Of a DNA stretch of 56,327 bases, positions 1 to 7,919 are shown piece by piece. The stretch's first letter is position 1. Each line of letters opens with the position of its first letter. The stretch is from a virus. The DNA is taken from positions 1 through 56,327 of the IMG/VR virus record IMGVR_UViG_3300027889_000009. One strand, written 5' to 3'. The position numbers and the translations under genes were made by a program. The notes beneath the pieces were generated by a model. That model did not search any database, was not told the DNA's origin, and saw only the letters and a list, made by a program, of their open reading frames with translations.

Positions 1-811
1 CGGCAACCGCTGCCCACCGATCTTGCCAGAGCTTCACCTGGTCCTCTTTGCCGTTCCCCTTCGCCGCCGGTTCAGGTGGGCCAATCTTCTCCACACCCGC
101 TGGTCCCACGCGGAAGGTGAAGGTCTGCTGGCTGGGGTTGTTTTTAACGGCCTTCAGGAGTTCGGCGACTGCCAAAATTTGAGCGACCTGGGCGCGGTTC
201 TGGCTTTCCTGTGCGACCAGCTGCTGGAACCCCGTGACGGCGGCGCTGTGCAGGCGTTCGGTGCCGGCGCCGAACTGGGCGGCCATTTGGTAGAGTTGGG
301 CGACGTTGTTGTCCGAGTAACTGCCGAGTAGCTGGGCGAACGACGATGCGTACAGCGTCCCCGCCGTAGCGCCGTATGTATTCGTGTAACTCCCTGAGTA
401 ACCGTAGGGGATGGTGGTCACGCTGCTGCCGACGACGGTGGTGCCGTACTTGGCAGAGAGCAAAGCGATAGCCTGATTGAACGCGACCTTATCGGCAAGG
501 GCGGCGTCCAGTTTCAGGAACTCAGTGCGCCAGTTCTCCGTGTACTGGATGGTTGGTGTGGCTGGCGCTGGCGGTTGAACGTAGACCACCTGGACCGGGG
601 TGTAGGCGTAGCCGGAGTAGCCTGGGTAGTACACGCCGCAGCTGTAATAACTGGCTGTCGTGTATGGCGAACGGGAATACGCTTGGTTTCCGTACCACCA
701 GTAGTTGTCGCGGTAGGTGTAACCGCTCGGCGTGGTGTAGCCGTTGCTATACTGGCTCAGGCAAATAGGCGAAAAGGTCAAGATGAACAAAACTGCCAAG
801 AGATTCTTCAA
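1..811 (-). CDS. Exported tyrosine-rich protein, 3' end outside window
   Basis: An open frame of about 270 codons runs off the left edge with no stop. I place the start at a TTG (811-809) because AAGGAG lies 7 nt upstream and the first residues, MKNLLAVLFILTFSPICLSQ, form a good signal peptide. Mature residues 20-75 are rich in Tyr, Gly and Ser, followed by a Pro-rich hinge (PPAPATPT) and a helical, Ala/Gln-rich region. The product is probably exported; its function is unknown. The start lies inside the 3' end of the HNH nuclease gene. The reading frame is firm; the start is less so. Confidence 0.7.
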   Translation of the reverse strand, partial: MKNLLAVLFILTFSPICLSQYSNGYTTPSGYTYRDNYWWYGNQAYSRSPYTTASYYSCGVYYPGYSGYAYTPVQVVYVQPPAPATPTIQYTENWRTEFLKLDAALADKVAFNQAIALLSAKYGTTVVGSSVTTIPYGYSGSYTNTYGATAGTLYASSFAQLLGSYSDNNVAQLYQMAAQFGAGTERLHSAAVTGFQQLVAQESQNRAQVAQILAVAELLKAVKNNPSQQTFTFRVGPAGVEKIGPPEPAAKGNGKEDQVKLWQDRWAAVA

Positions 812-1319
812 AGAATTTCTCCTTCGCGTGTTTTTGGACAACTTCTTCAGTGGCACTTCTCCATGCTTTGCGGTAAACAACAGCGTAGACAATGTGCCTA
901 GGTACGCCATGCTTCCTAACCAATTCGCAACTTCTCATGCCTTTGGCATGGTCTTCGTAGATAGCAACGGCTTTGTCGTCGCTTATGGTCGCTAGGCCAT
1001 GCTTCTCTCCAGGGTGCATCCTGTTTTTCTTAACTGCATCTGCGACATTTTCTTGGTGCGTTCCAAGGAAAAGGTGTTCAGGGTTACAGCATGGCGGATT
1101 GTCGCAACGATGGCAAACATGGCCTTTTCCTGGGTCACCATAATGGATTCTGTACATCTCTCGATGGACATATCCGTTCTTGTTGCCGCCGACACACACA
1201 AGACCGTAACCAAGTGGTAATTTTGCTCCTGACCACTCCCAGCATCCATTTTCTTTGACAACGACCCTGCCCTTTATCTTTTGCAGAAGAGTCGCGTCGT
1301 CGATACGATGACGTGGCAT
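747..1319 (-). CDS. HNH homing endonuclease
   Basis: This 190-residue protein has the free-standing phage HNH pattern: an N-terminal CWEWSG motif, then YVHREMYRIHYGDPG, a metal/catalytic core GHVCHRCDNPPCCNPEHLFLG (His, two Cys pairs, Asn-Pro-xx-Leu) around residues 66-86, and a C-terminal helix-turn-helix-like half (SCELVRKHGVPRHIVYAVV). Such enzymes nick or cut DNA and spread into neighbouring sites. AGGAG precedes the ATG. Its last 65 nt overlap the start of the next gene, as expected if the element landed at a gene's 5' edge. Confidence 0.85.
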   Translation of the reverse strand: MPRHRIDDATLLQKIKGRVVVKENGCWEWSGAKLPLGYGLVCVGGNKNGYVHREMYRIHYGDPGKGHVCHRCDNPPCCNPEHLFLGTHQENVADAVKKNRMHPGEKHGLATISDDKAVAIYEDHAKGMRSCELVRKHGVPRHIVYAVVYRKAWRSATEEVVQKHAKEKFFEESLGSFVHLDLFAYLPEPV

Positions 1320-1406
1320 GACTTGGCACTCCTAATGCCTTGTTGTGCAGAACCCGCCGGGCGTTCACATCGCTCGGCGTGTTCGTTTATCCTAGCAATT
1401 CCGCCG

Positions 1407-1493
1407 TCACGTTGCCATCACACTGGCGACGGCGGCGATGATGGCGAACACCAGGCCGACGCGGAGGAGTTGCAGGAGAATCAGTTTACGCAT
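1407..1493 (-). CDS. Small single-pass membrane peptide (28 aa)
   Basis: ATG 1493-1491 is preceded by AAAGGA at good spacing. The 28-residue product has basic N-terminal residues (MRKLILLQLLR) and one hydrophobic helix (VGLVFAIIAAVASVMA), then stops. It sits between the candidate sponge gene upstream and the HNH gene downstream. The function is unknown; a small regulatory or lysis-related membrane peptide is possible. The evidence is the ribosome-binding site plus membrane character. Confidence 0.45.
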   Translation of the reverse strand: MRKLILLQLLRVGLVFAIIAAVASVMAT

Positions 1494-1503
1494 GGGGTTC
1501 CTT

Positions 1504-1890
1504 TCAAACGGTATGGGTGCCTTCAACACCACGGGCGAGCCGCTTTTCTGTGCGATGCTTCAGCCAGCCAATGGCCTCGCGGACGTGATACAGGGCTTGT
1601 TGGTTTTCAAAACAGGAATATTGGCCAGATTCAAAACCTTCAAGGCGATCTGCAAGAATAGCCAATAATGCTTCGTGAGTTACCCCGTTGGTTCCCACTT
1701 CGGCGATAGGTCCATTTTGGAACGGTATGACAACCTTCCTTTGATCGTGTCCCGTCATGTCATGCCCATCGGTGTTGCCCCACTCGATTTCATAGACGTG
1801 GTTGGCGTTACTGTGGCCACGCTCATCGGTCGCGCAGACCGTCAAGCCATCGTTGACGCGGTTGACCTTGTGGCTGGTTAATTCTCGCAT
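1504..1890 (-). CDS. Candidate Acb2/Tad1-type cyclic-nucleotide sponge
   Basis: The 128-residue protein belongs to a widespread phage family recognisable from FQNGPI (57-62), NGVTHEALLAIL (68-79) and the C-terminal RGVEGTHTV. The last ~45 residues form a helical hairpin, YSCFENQQALYHVREAIGWL followed by KHRT, like the hairpin of Acb2/Tad1 proteins that bind cyclic nucleotides and blunt CBASS or Thoeris. Family members usually read R-E-N where this one has F-E-N. AAAGGA precedes the ATG. Family membership is well supported by pattern recall; sponge activity is inferred. Confidence 0.7.
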   Translation of the reverse strand: MRELTSHKVNRVNDGLTVCATDERGHSNANHVYEIEWGNTDGHDMTGHDQRKVVIPFQNGPIAEVGTNGVTHEALLAILADRLEGFESGQYSCFENQQALYHVREAIGWLKHRTEKRLARGVEGTHTV

Positions 1891-1900
1891 GGTGGTCCTT

Positions 1901-2173
1901 TCACAGATAGTTGCGTTGGTTGCACAGCATCCTGTGCAGAACTTCTTCGAGCGGAGAACCGTCTTCGCACTTATCGGCCACCTTCAGCAGTTCTTCCAAT
2001 CCTGCCAACTCACGCCTCTTGTCGGCGACGATTTTCTGAAGTCGTTCTTTTGCCAGGTCGCGACTAGGAACGTCGCGGTATTTGCCGCGGCTTGGCGGAT
2101 ACTCGCCCATGACATTGGAATTTGCTTCCGCTTGTGTGATTTCTCGCATGATTTTTTCCATTTCCTTGCTCAT
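1901..2173 (-). CDS. Small charged helical protein (90 aa)
   Basis: The frame encodes a highly charged, mostly helical protein (EKIMREITQAEANS ... DKRRELAGLEELLKVADKC), 10 nt upstream of the sponge gene and 1 nt downstream of the stop of its neighbour, so it is probably co-transcribed. I recognise no domain. It could be a short coiled-coil adaptor. Confidence 0.6.
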   Translation of the reverse strand: MSKEMEKIMREITQAEANSNVMGEYPPSRGKYRDVPSRDLAKERLQKIVADKRRELAGLEELLKVADKCEDGSPLEEVLHRMLCNQRNYL

Positions 2174-2174
2174 T

Positions 2175-2843
2175 TTACTTTGTGGTCGTGAAGTCCAGAC
2201 GTGTTTCCTTGCCCGCCCGGACTATCGCTTGCCGCTCCACAGTCTTCCCGTTGACCGTCACAGCGATAGTGTACGCGAAATCCTTGCCGTGCTCCAGGTC
2301 GGGCGTTTTGTACGCCCTTTCCACACCAGAAAGCGACGTCTTCTGCCCCCCAATCGTTACCGTCGCATCCGCCGCCACCGTCACCACGATGGTCCCCGGT
2401 TCAGGGGGCAACTCCTTCTTTACATCGGGCACCGCCGCCTTGTCACCCTTCCCCAGCGGCGGACCAGCAACCGCCGTCCCGTCCACCTTGGCCCGCGCTT
2501 CAGCGGCCAGTTTTTCGGCCATCGCCTTGTCGGCGTCCGCCTGTTTCGCCAGCGCATGGGCGGCAGCTGCACGCTCGGCGGCTTCCTTGGCCAGAGCGGT
2601 GCGGTAGTCGGCTTCGGCGACATTGGCCTTGCGATCAGCAACTTCGGCTTCTTTCGCAGCGAGGTCGTAAGCTGCCTTGGCGGCGTGCAGCTTTTCTTGC
2701 GCAGCGGCAGCATACGCTCTGGCTATGGTCGCAGCAGTGCCGACATCTTGCAAGGACGGCGGTTGCTGAAAGTAAATCGAAAACTGAAACAGGCCAGCAG
2801 CGCCGAGCCACATTAGCCCAAGAATAGGATGTATATGATTCAT
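2175..2843 (-). CDS. Exported Ala-rich coiled-coil protein with TIGR03000-like C-terminus
   Basis: The N-terminus is a signal/anchor segment (HPILGLMWLGAAGLFQFSIYF). Residues ~30-130 are an Ala/Lys/Glu coiled coil (AAKAAYDLAAKEAEVADRKA). After a Pro-rich linker, residues ~150-222 are a beta domain: TVTIGGQKTSLSG, YKTPDLEHGKDFAYTIAVTV and RAGKETRLDF, the pattern of TIGR03000, a domain found essentially in Planctomycetes. It is probably exported. In a phage it looks acquired from the host and could remodel or shield the cell envelope. Start ATG 2843. Confidence 0.75.
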   Translation of the reverse strand: MNHIHPILGLMWLGAAGLFQFSIYFQQPPSLQDVGTAATIARAYAAAAQEKLHAAKAAYDLAAKEAEVADRKANVAEADYRTALAKEAAERAAAAHALAKQADADKAMAEKLAAEARAKVDGTAVAGPPLGKGDKAAVPDVKKELPPEPGTIVVTVAADATVTIGGQKTSLSGVERAYKTPDLEHGKDFAYTIAVTVNGKTVERQAIVRAGKETRLDFTTTK

Positions 2844-2846
2844 GGT

Positions 2847-3545
2847 TCACACCTTCCTTTCGGCTTTGAAGTTCGGCTCCGACCACACTTCCAAGTAGTC
2901 CAGGTGCCCATTGAGTCGGATGACAAGAAACGGGTCTGGATCCCTGATAAGACGCGACACTTCCATGTATTCCACGAACACGCACACTTCTGGAGCGAGC
3001 GCCTTGATGTCCATAGCAGTCTGCAAGGCAAAAGTCGGCACTATGCCTTTCGATACGCCATATTCCGTCAGTGGGCGCATAACCCATCGTGCTTCCGTCT
3101 TTGGTCCGCTGATGACCAGAGCGGTGACAAATGAAACCAACGCGGTCATGAATAATGAAGCCATGAACTTGGCTACGCCGATTTGCGTGGCGTACAAGTC
3201 AAAGTTCTCGTTCAGCATGCCGTTGCAAATCAAACAGAAATAGCCTGTTGTCAAAGCGCCAAGCACCGAACCAACCAAAGTGACGGCAAGAAGAAAAACC
3301 ACGAATGGACTGTCGTTTCCAATCTTGCTACCAATCGTTTGTCGCACCATGCGTTCCTGGTACTCACGCACCGATTCCGGCGTGAACGGTGCGATGTCGA
3401 GTTTGCGGTACACTTCCCGCAGCGTGCTGGGCACCACTTGTTTTTCGAGTGCCGTATAGCCGAGTATGTTGGCAACTTCGGTGGCAAACGTGTCGTCTGG
3501 TGACGGTTCGGTGGCGATGGGGGCGCGGATGAGTGTGGCGGCCAT
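2847..3545 (-). CDS. Two-helix inner-membrane protein (232 aa)
   Basis: The start is ATG 3545-3543, preceded by AAAGGA; a longer open frame upstream has a non-coding look. After a soluble N-terminus (~80 residues) come two membrane helices, FVVFLLAVTLVGSVLGALTT and FMASLFMTALVSFVTALVIS. The C-terminal cytoplasmic part contains PLTEYGVSKGI and LEVWSEPNFK. The next gene begins 4 nt after its stop. Function unknown. Confidence 0.7.
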   Translation of the reverse strand: MAATLIRAPIATEPSPDDTFATEVANILGYTALEKQVVPSTLREVYRKLDIAPFTPESVREYQERMVRQTIGSKIGNDSPFVVFLLAVTLVGSVLGALTTGYFCLICNGMLNENFDLYATQIGVAKFMASLFMTALVSFVTALVISGPKTEARWVMRPLTEYGVSKGIVPTFALQTAMDIKALAPEVCVFVEYMEVSRLIRDPDPFLVIRLNGHLDYLEVWSEPNFKAERKV

Positions 3546-3550
3546 TGTTG

Positions 3551-4030
3551 TTATCCTTTCGTTGGTTGTTTCTGCAAGATTTCTTCGTCGATGATGTTCG
3601 CAATCCGTGTGGCCGCGTTGGCGTCCATGACGTAGTTGCGCATGTCCTGGTCGCACCAGATGCGGGCGGCAATGTGCAGGGCTTTCTCGGATGGCACCAT
3701 GTTCAAGCACGAAACTGGCGGCACTGATGGGCGATAATCGTCTGCCACGCAACTACCATCGGGCATAACTTGTACCGGCGGTCCTTCATCAGCACGGTCA
3801 AGTATTTCTTCCAACTCGGCAATCGTCGGCCGCGCTTTGGTGACGGGCGGCGACTTGGCTTCGCCGTCATCCTTGCCGTACCATTTATCCCGCGCCCGCA
3901 CGGCCTGATTGAAAGCGTACAGGCATTGCTTGAGATACGTCGCCAAGATGAAGTCGGGAGTGCTACTGCCATTTTCCATGTTGTGGCAGTTGATGGCGTT
4001 GGCGATGCTTTGCTCGAAACTTGCGGTCAT
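3551..4030 (-). CDS. Conserved phage protein with MENGS-TPDFILA motif
   Basis: The 159-residue protein contains a signature I recall from many phages: NCHNMENGSSTPDFILATYL, then CLYAFNQAVRARDKWYG near residue 40. The middle is Pro-rich and the C-terminus helical. Its start overlaps the stop of the upstream haem-motif gene by 4 nt, indicating translational coupling. The function of the family is unknown. Confidence 0.75.
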   Translation of the reverse strand: MTASFEQSIANAINCHNMENGSSTPDFILATYLKQCLYAFNQAVRARDKWYGKDDGEAKSPPVTKARPTIAELEEILDRADEGPPVQVMPDGSCVADDYRPSVPPVSCLNMVPSEKALHIAARIWCDQDMRNYVMDANAATRIANIIDEEILQKQPTKG

Positions 4031-6033
4031 TTAAGCACCTTTGGTTGTGTGGTCAGCGTTTCTTCCGGTTTCGTCTTCAACTGTTCCTGTTGCGGTTCCG
4101 GTGGCAACGATGCCCGCGCCACCTGCACCCGTTTTGCCATGAACGAAAAGACGAGCCAATACTGCGATGCGTTGATTCCTTCCACCGATGGTGTCCAAAG
4201 CGCTGCGATGCGTGCGTCTTCCGCTGGTCCCACGGGTGGCAGGTACTTGCTCAGTTGCTCAGCAGCGTGGTTGCGGTTCTTGAACGGGATGCCCAGGTCT
4301 TTGCACGCCCGCCGTGCGTCGGCCAGTTCATACCATTTGTTATAGATTGCCCCGATGCGCTCCCCCGCCAACTTCACCACGTCCAGTTGGGTCTTGCTCG
4401 CCTTCCACGGCCCCGTCACCTTCAAAATGGCTCTCGCGTAATTGTCCCGCGCCGCTGGCAGCGCTGCAAGTTCCAAGTCGCCAGCGTACAGGCCAGCGAG
4501 CCGGTTCACCACGTCGGCCTGCGTTCCCTTGCCGCTGATGTCGCCAAGGATGTCAACGCCGCGTCCCTTGTAGCCTTTCACCAGGGACATGACGTCGTTG
4601 GTGAGCGTGCGCCACCCATCGTCGGAGCGGTGGCATCGGATACAACCAATCGCTGGCTGGAGTCGCTGGGGGTGTGGCGAAGGCACGGTCGAGTCGTTTG
4701 CGACGTCCGGTGGCACTTCACGTTGCAACTTTCCATTTCCATCGAACAGTGCGAAGGTATGCAGTCCGAACTGATTCGTGGCGATGACTTCACGGGCGTC
4801 ATCGACGAACGAAAGCAGATTGAGCATGGCGTCACGGGCGATGTCAATCTGCTTCTGCTTCACGTCCCTCGTCACGATCACGACGGCTTGACCGTCAGAC
4901 GGGCGAGACGCCCTTGTGGGAATAGCATCGGCACGCCTTGGCCTGCCTGTCACCCCGGAACGGAACACGGCCACCCTGTTTTCAGGGCGGTTTTCTTCAA
5001 AAGCCCTTTGAGCGGCATTGCCAGCCGAAGTGGCACTGCCTACGCCAAGGCGGAACAGGAACAGGTCTTCATCCGTGATGCCTTTTTGTTTCGATTCCTT
5101 GATGCCGACCAGCTCATAGTAAAGGCCGCTCCAGATGGTCTTGAATACCCCGTCATCCTGGATGCTCGACAAAGCGCGGAACACGAAGTATTCGTGGTTC
5201 ACCACCGGCGCTTCCGATTGCGTCTCATGCACCAGCGCCGCCATCAACCGTGGGTCAATGTGCTCGCCCACGAGTCTCAGCACGTCCCCGTTGTCCAGCC
5301 CCGTGACGGTGACGACTTCGGTAACGGTTTCATCTTCCCAACGCTGTGTATACGTCTTGCCGTCCGTGTGGACGAACGGCGGCACGGTGACCAGTTTGTT
5401 CTGCTTGAGAACCTTCGTGACGGTCTTCTTTCGCGTTGGGATCTTGCCAGCAACCAGAGCGCCGGCGAACTGGAGTGTATCTTTGGTCAAAAGCAACGAG
5501 AACCGTGGGTCGAATCTCATTTCTTCAAATGCTGCTGCCCATTCTCGATAGTCTTCATCCCGTGGCGCGTAGTCGCGCAGGTCGATGCGCGCCAGCAGCA
5601 CCTTGCCGTTGGTGACGGGCACCGGGCGTTTGCCAATGCTTCCCCGGCTCACAAGGTTCACGGCGTAGGAGACGGCTTGCAGGTCTTCAAACTCGCCGCT
5701 GGCGATCCAGATGTAGCGAATGTGGCAACGCAAGTCGGCGTGAATCGTCATCACGTCGGTGAGTGCCAACGCCAGTGCATCGTTCTCGCTGGCGTGCTGG
5801 TAAGCGGGCGCGGCTTGGCGGTAGAAGGCTGGTGCGGCGGCAGCGGCGAACAGCGTTGCGACCATGAAGACTACCTTGTAGTGCAAAATCTCCTTGGCCT
5901 TTTCCAGGGCAGCATGCCGTATCAGCGCCGCCGTGCTCAACCCTGCCTTCTCTGCCGCGTTTTTCAAGGTGTCCCGCATCCGCTTGGACACACGGACCAT
6001 AATGGTGCAGTCGAGCGGCTGCTTGCGTTTCAT
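4027..6033 (-). CDS. RHH DNA-binding / membrane / c-type haem fusion protein
   Basis: This 668-residue protein joins three parts in one frame. Residues 1-50 look like a ribbon-helix-helix or Arc-type DNA-binding domain (TIMVRVSKRMRDTLKNAAEK then AGLSTAALIRHAALEKAKEI). Residues 53-72 form one membrane helix (KVVFMVATLFAAAAAPAF). Residues 73-668 are predicted to be outside the cytoplasm and carry CIRCH (464-468), a canonical c-type haem site, plus a LLARIDLRDY segment like that of Gemmata exported proteins. The promoter ends 7 nt before the ATG, so the mRNA is probably leaderless. An internal Met at residue 57 could start an ordinary exported protein instead. Confidence 0.75.
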   Translation of the reverse strand: MKRKQPLDCTIMVRVSKRMRDTLKNAAEKAGLSTAALIRHAALEKAKEILHYKVVFMVATLFAAAAAPAFYRQAAPAYQHASENDALALALTDVMTIHADLRCHIRYIWIASGEFEDLQAVSYAVNLVSRGSIGKRPVPVTNGKVLLARIDLRDYAPRDEDYREWAAAFEEMRFDPRFSLLLTKDTLQFAGALVAGKIPTRKKTVTKVLKQNKLVTVPPFVHTDGKTYTQRWEDETVTEVVTVTGLDNGDVLRLVGEHIDPRLMAALVHETQSEAPVVNHEYFVFRALSSIQDDGVFKTIWSGLYYELVGIKESKQKGITDEDLFLFRLGVGSATSAGNAAQRAFEENRPENRVAVFRSGVTGRPRRADAIPTRASRPSDGQAVVIVTRDVKQKQIDIARDAMLNLLSFVDDAREVIATNQFGLHTFALFDGNGKLQREVPPDVANDSTVPSPHPQRLQPAIGCIRCHRSDDGWRTLTNDVMSLVKGYKGRGVDILGDISGKGTQADVVNRLAGLYAGDLELAALPAARDNYARAILKVTGPWKASKTQLDVVKLAGERIGAIYNKWYELADARRACKDLGIPFKNRNHAAEQLSKYLPPVGPAEDARIAALWTPSVEGINASQYWLVFSFMAKRVQVARASLPPEPQQEQLKTKPEETLTTQPKVLK

Positions 6034-6068
6034 GCGTGGCAGTATAGCGTTTGTACTGCGTTTGTCAA
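6031..6068 (-). promoter_or_regulatory. Strong sigma70-type promoter with direct-repeat operator, leaderless start
   Basis: On the minus strand TTGACA (6068-6063), a 16-nt spacer and TATACT (6046-6041) stand 7 nt before the ATG, so transcription should begin at or next to the start codon. The spacer holds two ACAAACGC copies 11 nt apart, on the same DNA face: a plausible operator for the RHH domain encoded by this gene (autoregulation, inferred). Confidence 0.75.
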
Positions 6069-6090
6069 TCGGTTTATTTACCGCGAACCC

Positions 6091-6119
6091 TTGTCCGTCC
6101 AGCGTGTCCTGCCTATCAT
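6091..6119 (+). promoter_or_regulatory. Promoter for tRNA-like gene and 535-aa gene
   Basis: TTGTCC (6091-6096), a 17-nt spacer and TATCAT (6114-6119) make a good sigma70-type promoter. Initiation near 6126 would give a transcript with the tRNA about 16 nt from its 5' end, followed by the coding region at 6254. Confidence 0.65.
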
Positions 6120-6141
6120 TACTGTGCGGGCCTTCCCGTTT

Positions 6142-6214
6142 CGTGGCGTAGCTCAGTCAGCAGAGCGCACCGATATTGCCGGTGAGGTCGGGGGTGCAAT
6201 TCCTTCCGTCGCGA
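6142..6214 (+). tRNA. tRNA-Asn-like gene with anticodon ATT
   Basis: The 73-nt sequence folds fully as a tRNA: acceptor CGTGGCG/CGTCGCG with two G-T pairs, D arm GCTC/GAGC, anticodon stem CACCG/CGGTG with loop ATATTGC, 5-nt variable region, and T stem GGGGG/CCTTC. The anticodon at 6175-6177 is ATT (reads AAU, Asn); A34 is unusual in bacteria, where GTT is expected. The T loop TGCAATT has G instead of T at position 55, and CCA is not encoded. It may be a divergent tRNA or a tRNA mimic. Confidence 0.65.
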
Positions 6215-6253
6215 CTTTTCCAAACCCGTTTCTCAAGCAATAGGGGAAGCGCC

Positions 6254-7861
6254 ATGTCCTTGACCACGTCCACCGTCCACACCGATCACGACCACTACTA
6301 CAAGGAATTCGAGCGCCTGATTGCTGACCGCATTGCGTCAGCGCAGGAGCCGCTGTTCACCACGAACGCGGAAGGCTTGTGGGAAGCCTACCTTGCCGGG
6401 ATTCCGGCAGAGCACCGGCAGTATTACAACTGCCGTTGGTGCAAGAGATTCATCGAGAAATACGGCGTGTTGGCGGCAATCAACGCCGATGGCAGAACGT
6501 CAACGTCGCTGATATGGGGCGTCGATGTTCCACGTTTCTTTCTCGACAGCGCGGTTCGGTGCGGCAACATCTTGGCGAAAGCCAAAGTCACCGGCGTCTT
6601 CATCAACGGCGATAAGGTTTGGGGCACGCCAAGCAACGTGGCCGGCGTCGGCTCCAAGTACGTCGGCCAGACCTGGACCCACCTGCACGGCACGCCGCCC
6701 ACGGTGTTCAAGTCCGCGCTGAAGACCGCCGATCAGGAATCCGCTGAGAAAACGCAGGACTACATCACGCTCAAGCGTGGCCTGGACGAATTCCCCGTCG
6801 AAGCCGTCGTGCAGGCTGTGCGCGTCCTGGAAGCCGACGCCGTTGACCGCAGTGAAAAGACACTGGGCGTCGCCAAGTGGCTGCTGGCCCTGCACCAGTC
6901 CATTGCCAGCTTGCGCGGCCCGATGCGCGACAACCTGGTGTGGCTGGCCGTCGCCAAGGCGCCGCCGGGTTGGTGTCACGTCCGCAGCACGATGATTTCG
7001 ACGCTCCTGGATGACGTTGTGCAGGGTTTGCCGTTCGAGACGATCAAGTCGCGGTGGGACGCAAAGATGCACCCGCTCAAGTATCAGCGGCCGGTAGCGC
7101 CACCGAAAGATGGCGCCATCGACGCGGCCAACAAGATCATGGCCAAACTCCAGAGCGAGGGTGCGTTGGCGCGTCGGTTCGCGCGGCTGGACGAGGTGAC
7201 GGCCCTGTGGCGTCCACGGACGGAAGAGGTTGCACCGGCGAAGGCCAAAGGCGGAGCGTTCGACCATCTGAAGGGAAAAGGCGGCACTGCTATCAAGGAA
7301 GTCGAGTTGCCCGCCAAGACAATGGGATGGAATCATTTCCGTGATACGGTGCTGCCGGATGCACTGGAAATCGAGGTACAGCTTGGATGGGGCAACCTGC
7401 CCTTCTACGGCCTGACCACCGCCGTCAACGCCGACGCGCCGGCCATCATCCAGTGGGACGGACTACCCAACCTACCGCGCAACCCGGTGGCGCAGTATTT
7501 CTGGCACGGCGGCTCGCCTGCCAGCCAGTGGGGATTGACGCCGGGGTGGTGCAAGGTGGACGCCATTTGCCTGAAGCCGTGTCACTGGCAGTCTGACAAG
7601 TTTTCGCATCATGGCGGCGGCGTATTCTTCGTGATCGCGGCAGCGCGTGAGTCGCGGATGAGCGGCGCGGCCATCTTCCCCGAAACGCTCCGCGCCGAAT
7701 ACCACAGGATCCGCAGTGTGATTGAAGCTCACTCGCGGCAGTCGGAGATTGCTGGCATGGCGGAAGGGAACGCCAACGGTATCGCTCTGGACGGGCATGG
7801 CAAGCTGACCGTGCGAGTCAAGAGCAAGAGCGGGTTGGACAGCTACGTGCTGAGCATCTAA
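6254..7861 (+). CDS. Conserved phage protein of unknown function (535 aa)
   Basis: The start is ATG 6254 with GGGGA 7 nt upstream; the longer frame would run through the tRNA. Visible features are a CxxC near residue 60 (YNCRWCKRFIEKYG), TWTHLHGTPP, a helical middle (LGVAKWLLALHQSIASLRGP), MHPLKYQRP, and a C-terminal half with GWCKVDAICLKPCHW. I recall homologues in many tailed phages without assigned function. It stands alone on the plus strand between its own promoter and a strong terminator, which suggests independent timing of expression. Confidence 0.8.
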   Translation: MSLTTSTVHTDHDHYYKEFERLIADRIASAQEPLFTTNAEGLWEAYLAGIPAEHRQYYNCRWCKRFIEKYGVLAAINADGRTSTSLIWGVDVPRFFLDSAVRCGNILAKAKVTGVFINGDKVWGTPSNVAGVGSKYVGQTWTHLHGTPPTVFKSALKTADQESAEKTQDYITLKRGLDEFPVEAVVQAVRVLEADAVDRSEKTLGVAKWLLALHQSIASLRGPMRDNLVWLAVAKAPPGWCHVRSTMISTLLDDVVQGLPFETIKSRWDAKMHPLKYQRPVAPPKDGAIDAANKIMAKLQSEGALARRFARLDEVTALWRPRTEEVAPAKAKGGAFDHLKGKGGTAIKEVELPAKTMGWNHFRDTVLPDALEIEVQLGWGNLPFYGLTTAVNADAPAIIQWDGLPNLPRNPVAQYFWHGGSPASQWGLTPGWCKVDAICLKPCHWQSDKFSHHGGGVFFVIAAARESRMSGAAIFPETLRAEYHRIRSVIEAHSRQSEIAGMAEGNANGIALDGHGKLTVRVKSKSGLDSYVLSI

Positions 7862-7880
7862 ACGAAGTGGTTGAAACATC

Positions 7881-7919
7881 AAATGGCGGGAGCCATCAAA
7901 AGCTCCCGCCATTTCTTAT
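7881..7919. terminator. Bidirectional Rho-independent terminator
   Basis: A perfect 13-bp stem (AAATGGCGGGAGC with GCTCCCGCCATTT) around an 8-nt loop lies between convergent genes. CTTATTT follows on the plus strand. The A-rich flank is poor in U on the minus side, so plus-strand termination is the firmer call. Confidence 0.8.

Noticed and set aside
4021-6243. 740-residue open frame on the plus strand
   Set aside because: It lies exactly antisense to the haem-fusion gene, has no ribosome-binding site and an Arg/His-rich composition typical of shadows in GC-rich DNA.
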